Of a DNA stretch of 14,751 bases, positions 13,549 to 14,751 are shown piece after piece. This DNA is from Clostridium sp. CAG:465 (lineage in GTDB: Bacteria; Bacillota; Clostridia; TANB77; CAG-465): contig FR891292.1 in assembly GCA_000433755.1 (NCBI GenBank), forward strand, positions 1 through 14,751, read 5' to 3'. Position 1 is the first letter of the stretch, and every line of letters starts with the position of its first letter. The notes under the pieces are model-generated. The model saw only the letters and a program-made list of their open reading frames with translations. It was not told where the DNA came from and ran no database searches. Made by a program: the position numbers and the translations under genes.

Positions 13549-14580
13549 TTAGACTTCAAAAGCTACTACTTGGCTGTTTCCAGCCTTATCTTCAACATAT
13601 ACAGTTATATATGAAACATCATTATCTAACTGAATAATATTATCTTTTACTTGTATTCCATTACTATAAAAATAAACATTAGAAATATTATCATTTGCTA
13701 TATTACCTATATCATATTTTATGACTTTTACCCCACTAGTTTTATCATTTGCATCAATTTTATAACTTTTTTTATCTGGATTTGAATTTGATATTTTAGA
13801 TATACTAACAGTAGGTATATCTTTATCAAAATTATTTATTGTATAGCTAGCGGTTTTATCTTCTTTTCCATCATTGTATTTTATTTCAATAATCCCATTA
13901 TTATCTATATTAAATTTATGAGTTATATATTCTCCCTCACTACTTGTTTGAACATCGAGAATTATATTTCCATTAAATGTTGGCTCTTTACTAGAATAAT
14001 TATTGGGAACCTTTACGCTACATTCTACTTTTCCACTATTTATCCAATCAGTTGTGCTTACTTTAAATACAATTGGATTAGATATGGAAACTTCATTTGA
14101 TTTTTGATTATAACTTAACAAATTTTTAAGCTCATATGTTAATGTATAATATGTAATATTTCCTATTTTTAGTCCTTTAGCATAATATACAATTCCGGAT
14201 TTAGTTGATAAAACATAAATATCATCAGAAGTTTGACCTAAACCTCTATTTAAACTATTAAGTTCAAGCTTTGTATAATCAATCTTACTTAAGTATACTT
14301 TATTTTCTATTATTTCTTCCCCATTGTCAGTAAATTGTTTTTTTACATCTATAGATGCATTACTTAAATCTATTGTAACAAAATCTGAAGTTGGAAAATT
14401 TCCTTCATTATTAGTTCTATAGCTATCAATACATTCCTGTACCATTTTAATTTCTGAAGCAAATGCCATTTTTTTAGATGTATTTGCAGTATTTATTCCA
14501 GTATATGTTATAACAGAAACTAAAGTTAACATTACAGCAATTGTTACAACTAATGTAACCATTGCAATTCCATTTTTCAT
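13549..14580 (-). CDS. Prepilin-like surface protein with Ig-like C-terminal region
   Basis: The 343-residue protein opens with a short basic leader ending in glycine (MKNG), then a long hydrophobic helix IAMVTLVVTIAVMLTLVSVI, as in type IV prepilins and pseudopilins. The glutamate normally at mature position 5 is missing (threonine there), a feature of clostridial prepilin-like proteins. Residues about 40-160 have the GspG-like pattern of helix plus strands (ECIDSYRTNNEGNFPTSDF). From about 165 to the end the protein is beta-rich and Ig-like, ending VYVEDKAGNSQVVAFEV, typical of surface-protein repeats. AGGAGGTG is seven bases before the ATG. It lies 16 bases after the LamG-domain gene and is probably co-transcribed with it. 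No pilin assembly ATPase or peptidase is visible here. Confidence 0.8.
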   Translation of the reverse strand: MKNGIAMVTLVVTIAVMLTLVSVITYTGINTANTSKKMAFASEIKMVQECIDSYRTNNEGNFPTSDFVTIDLSNASIDVKKQFTDNGEEIIENKVYLSKIDYTKLELNSLNRGLGQTSDDIYVLSTKSGIVYYAKGLKIGNITYYTLTYELKNLLSYNQKSNEVSISNPIVFKVSTTDWINSGKVECSVKVPNNYSSKEPTFNGNIILDVQTSSEGEYITHKFNIDNNGIIEIKYNDGKEDKTASYTINNFDKDIPTVSISKISNSNPDKKSYKIDANDKTSGVKVIKYDIGNIANDNISNVYFYSNGIQVKDNIIQLDNDVSYITVYVEDKAGNSQVVAFEV

Positions 14581-14596
14581 ACAAATACACCTCCTA

Positions 14597-14751
14597 TTAT
14601 TTTATATTGTACCTTATTTTATCTACCTCATAGTTATTTTTTATTTCTCTTTCTGTTAATATTCTATTATATACCCTTATTGAATATATTTCTCCATTTA
14701 ACGGTGTACCATTGGTTGAGCTATTTCCTATATATGATACTTCTCCTGCGT
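14597..14751 (-). CDS. C-terminus of a LamG/concanavalin-like domain surface protein (partial)
   Basis: Fifty residues and the stop are visible; the gene begins beyond the window. The pattern LNGEIYSIRVYNRILTEREI then NNYEVDKIRY is the typical last strand and helix of LamG/laminin-G-like carbohydrate-binding domains of Gram-positive surface proteins. It reads toward the prepilin-like gene 16 bases away, so it is likely the upstream partner in the same operon and possibly another pilin-like protein with a LamG head. Confidence 0.7.
   Translation of the reverse strand, partial: AGEVSYIGNSSTNGTPLNGEIYSIRVYNRILTEREIKNNYEVDKIRYNIK

Overview
The window is very AT-rich, with genes packed on both strands, strong purine-rich ribosome binding sites and many TTGACA/TATAAT-type promoters. 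It most likely comes from a low-GC Firmicute of the class Clostridia, probably a spore former. That reading rests on a BclA-like collagen glycoprotein, a tandem-OB SSB-like protein, an M15/peptidoglycan-binding protein, two CmpB-family membrane proteins, a DUF4143 AAA ATPase, and LamG-domain and prepilin-like proteins. I cannot name the species.

Layout. (1) 1-2179, plus strand: two polytopic membrane proteins of cell-surface sugar-transfer type, the first cut by the window edge. The second is a Gpi18-like glycosyltransferase whose first membrane segment lies in another frame, apparently because of a one-base slip in a T7 tract. (2) 2180-2820: a 640-base gap holding a strong terminator, what may be a decayed minus-strand coding remnant, two small inverted repeats, and a promoter overlapped by an 11-bp perfect inverted repeat. 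(3) 2821-4014: DUF4143-type AAA ATPase. (4) 4261-4779: small membrane-anchored or secreted M23 peptidase with its own promoter. (5) Minus strand 4812-6318: tandem-OB SSB-like protein and an M15 peptidase with a peptidoglycan-binding domain. (6) 6480-9730: two CmpB-family membrane proteins flank a collagen-like protein and a 99-residue unknown. (7) Minus strand 9795-11945: a zinc-type ArsR/SmtB repressor and a Zn/Cd P1B ATPase form a two-gene operon behind a 38-bp operator. (8) Minus strand 12169-14751: a BcsA-like processive GT2 glycosyltransferase with a consensus promoter, preceded by a prepilin-like protein with an Ig-like C-terminus and the end of a LamG-domain protein.

How the genes fit together. 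Most of the window concerns the cell or spore envelope: sugar transfer, peptidoglycan hydrolysis, a collagen-like surface fibre and pilin-like surface proteins. The clearest regulatory circuit is the metal-efflux operon, where repressor metal ligands, operator and transporter ion site all agree on zinc or a related divalent ion. A sigma-K-like promoter in front of the collagen gene suggests late mother-cell expression. I saw no CRISPR array, tRNA, rRNA or intact mobile element.
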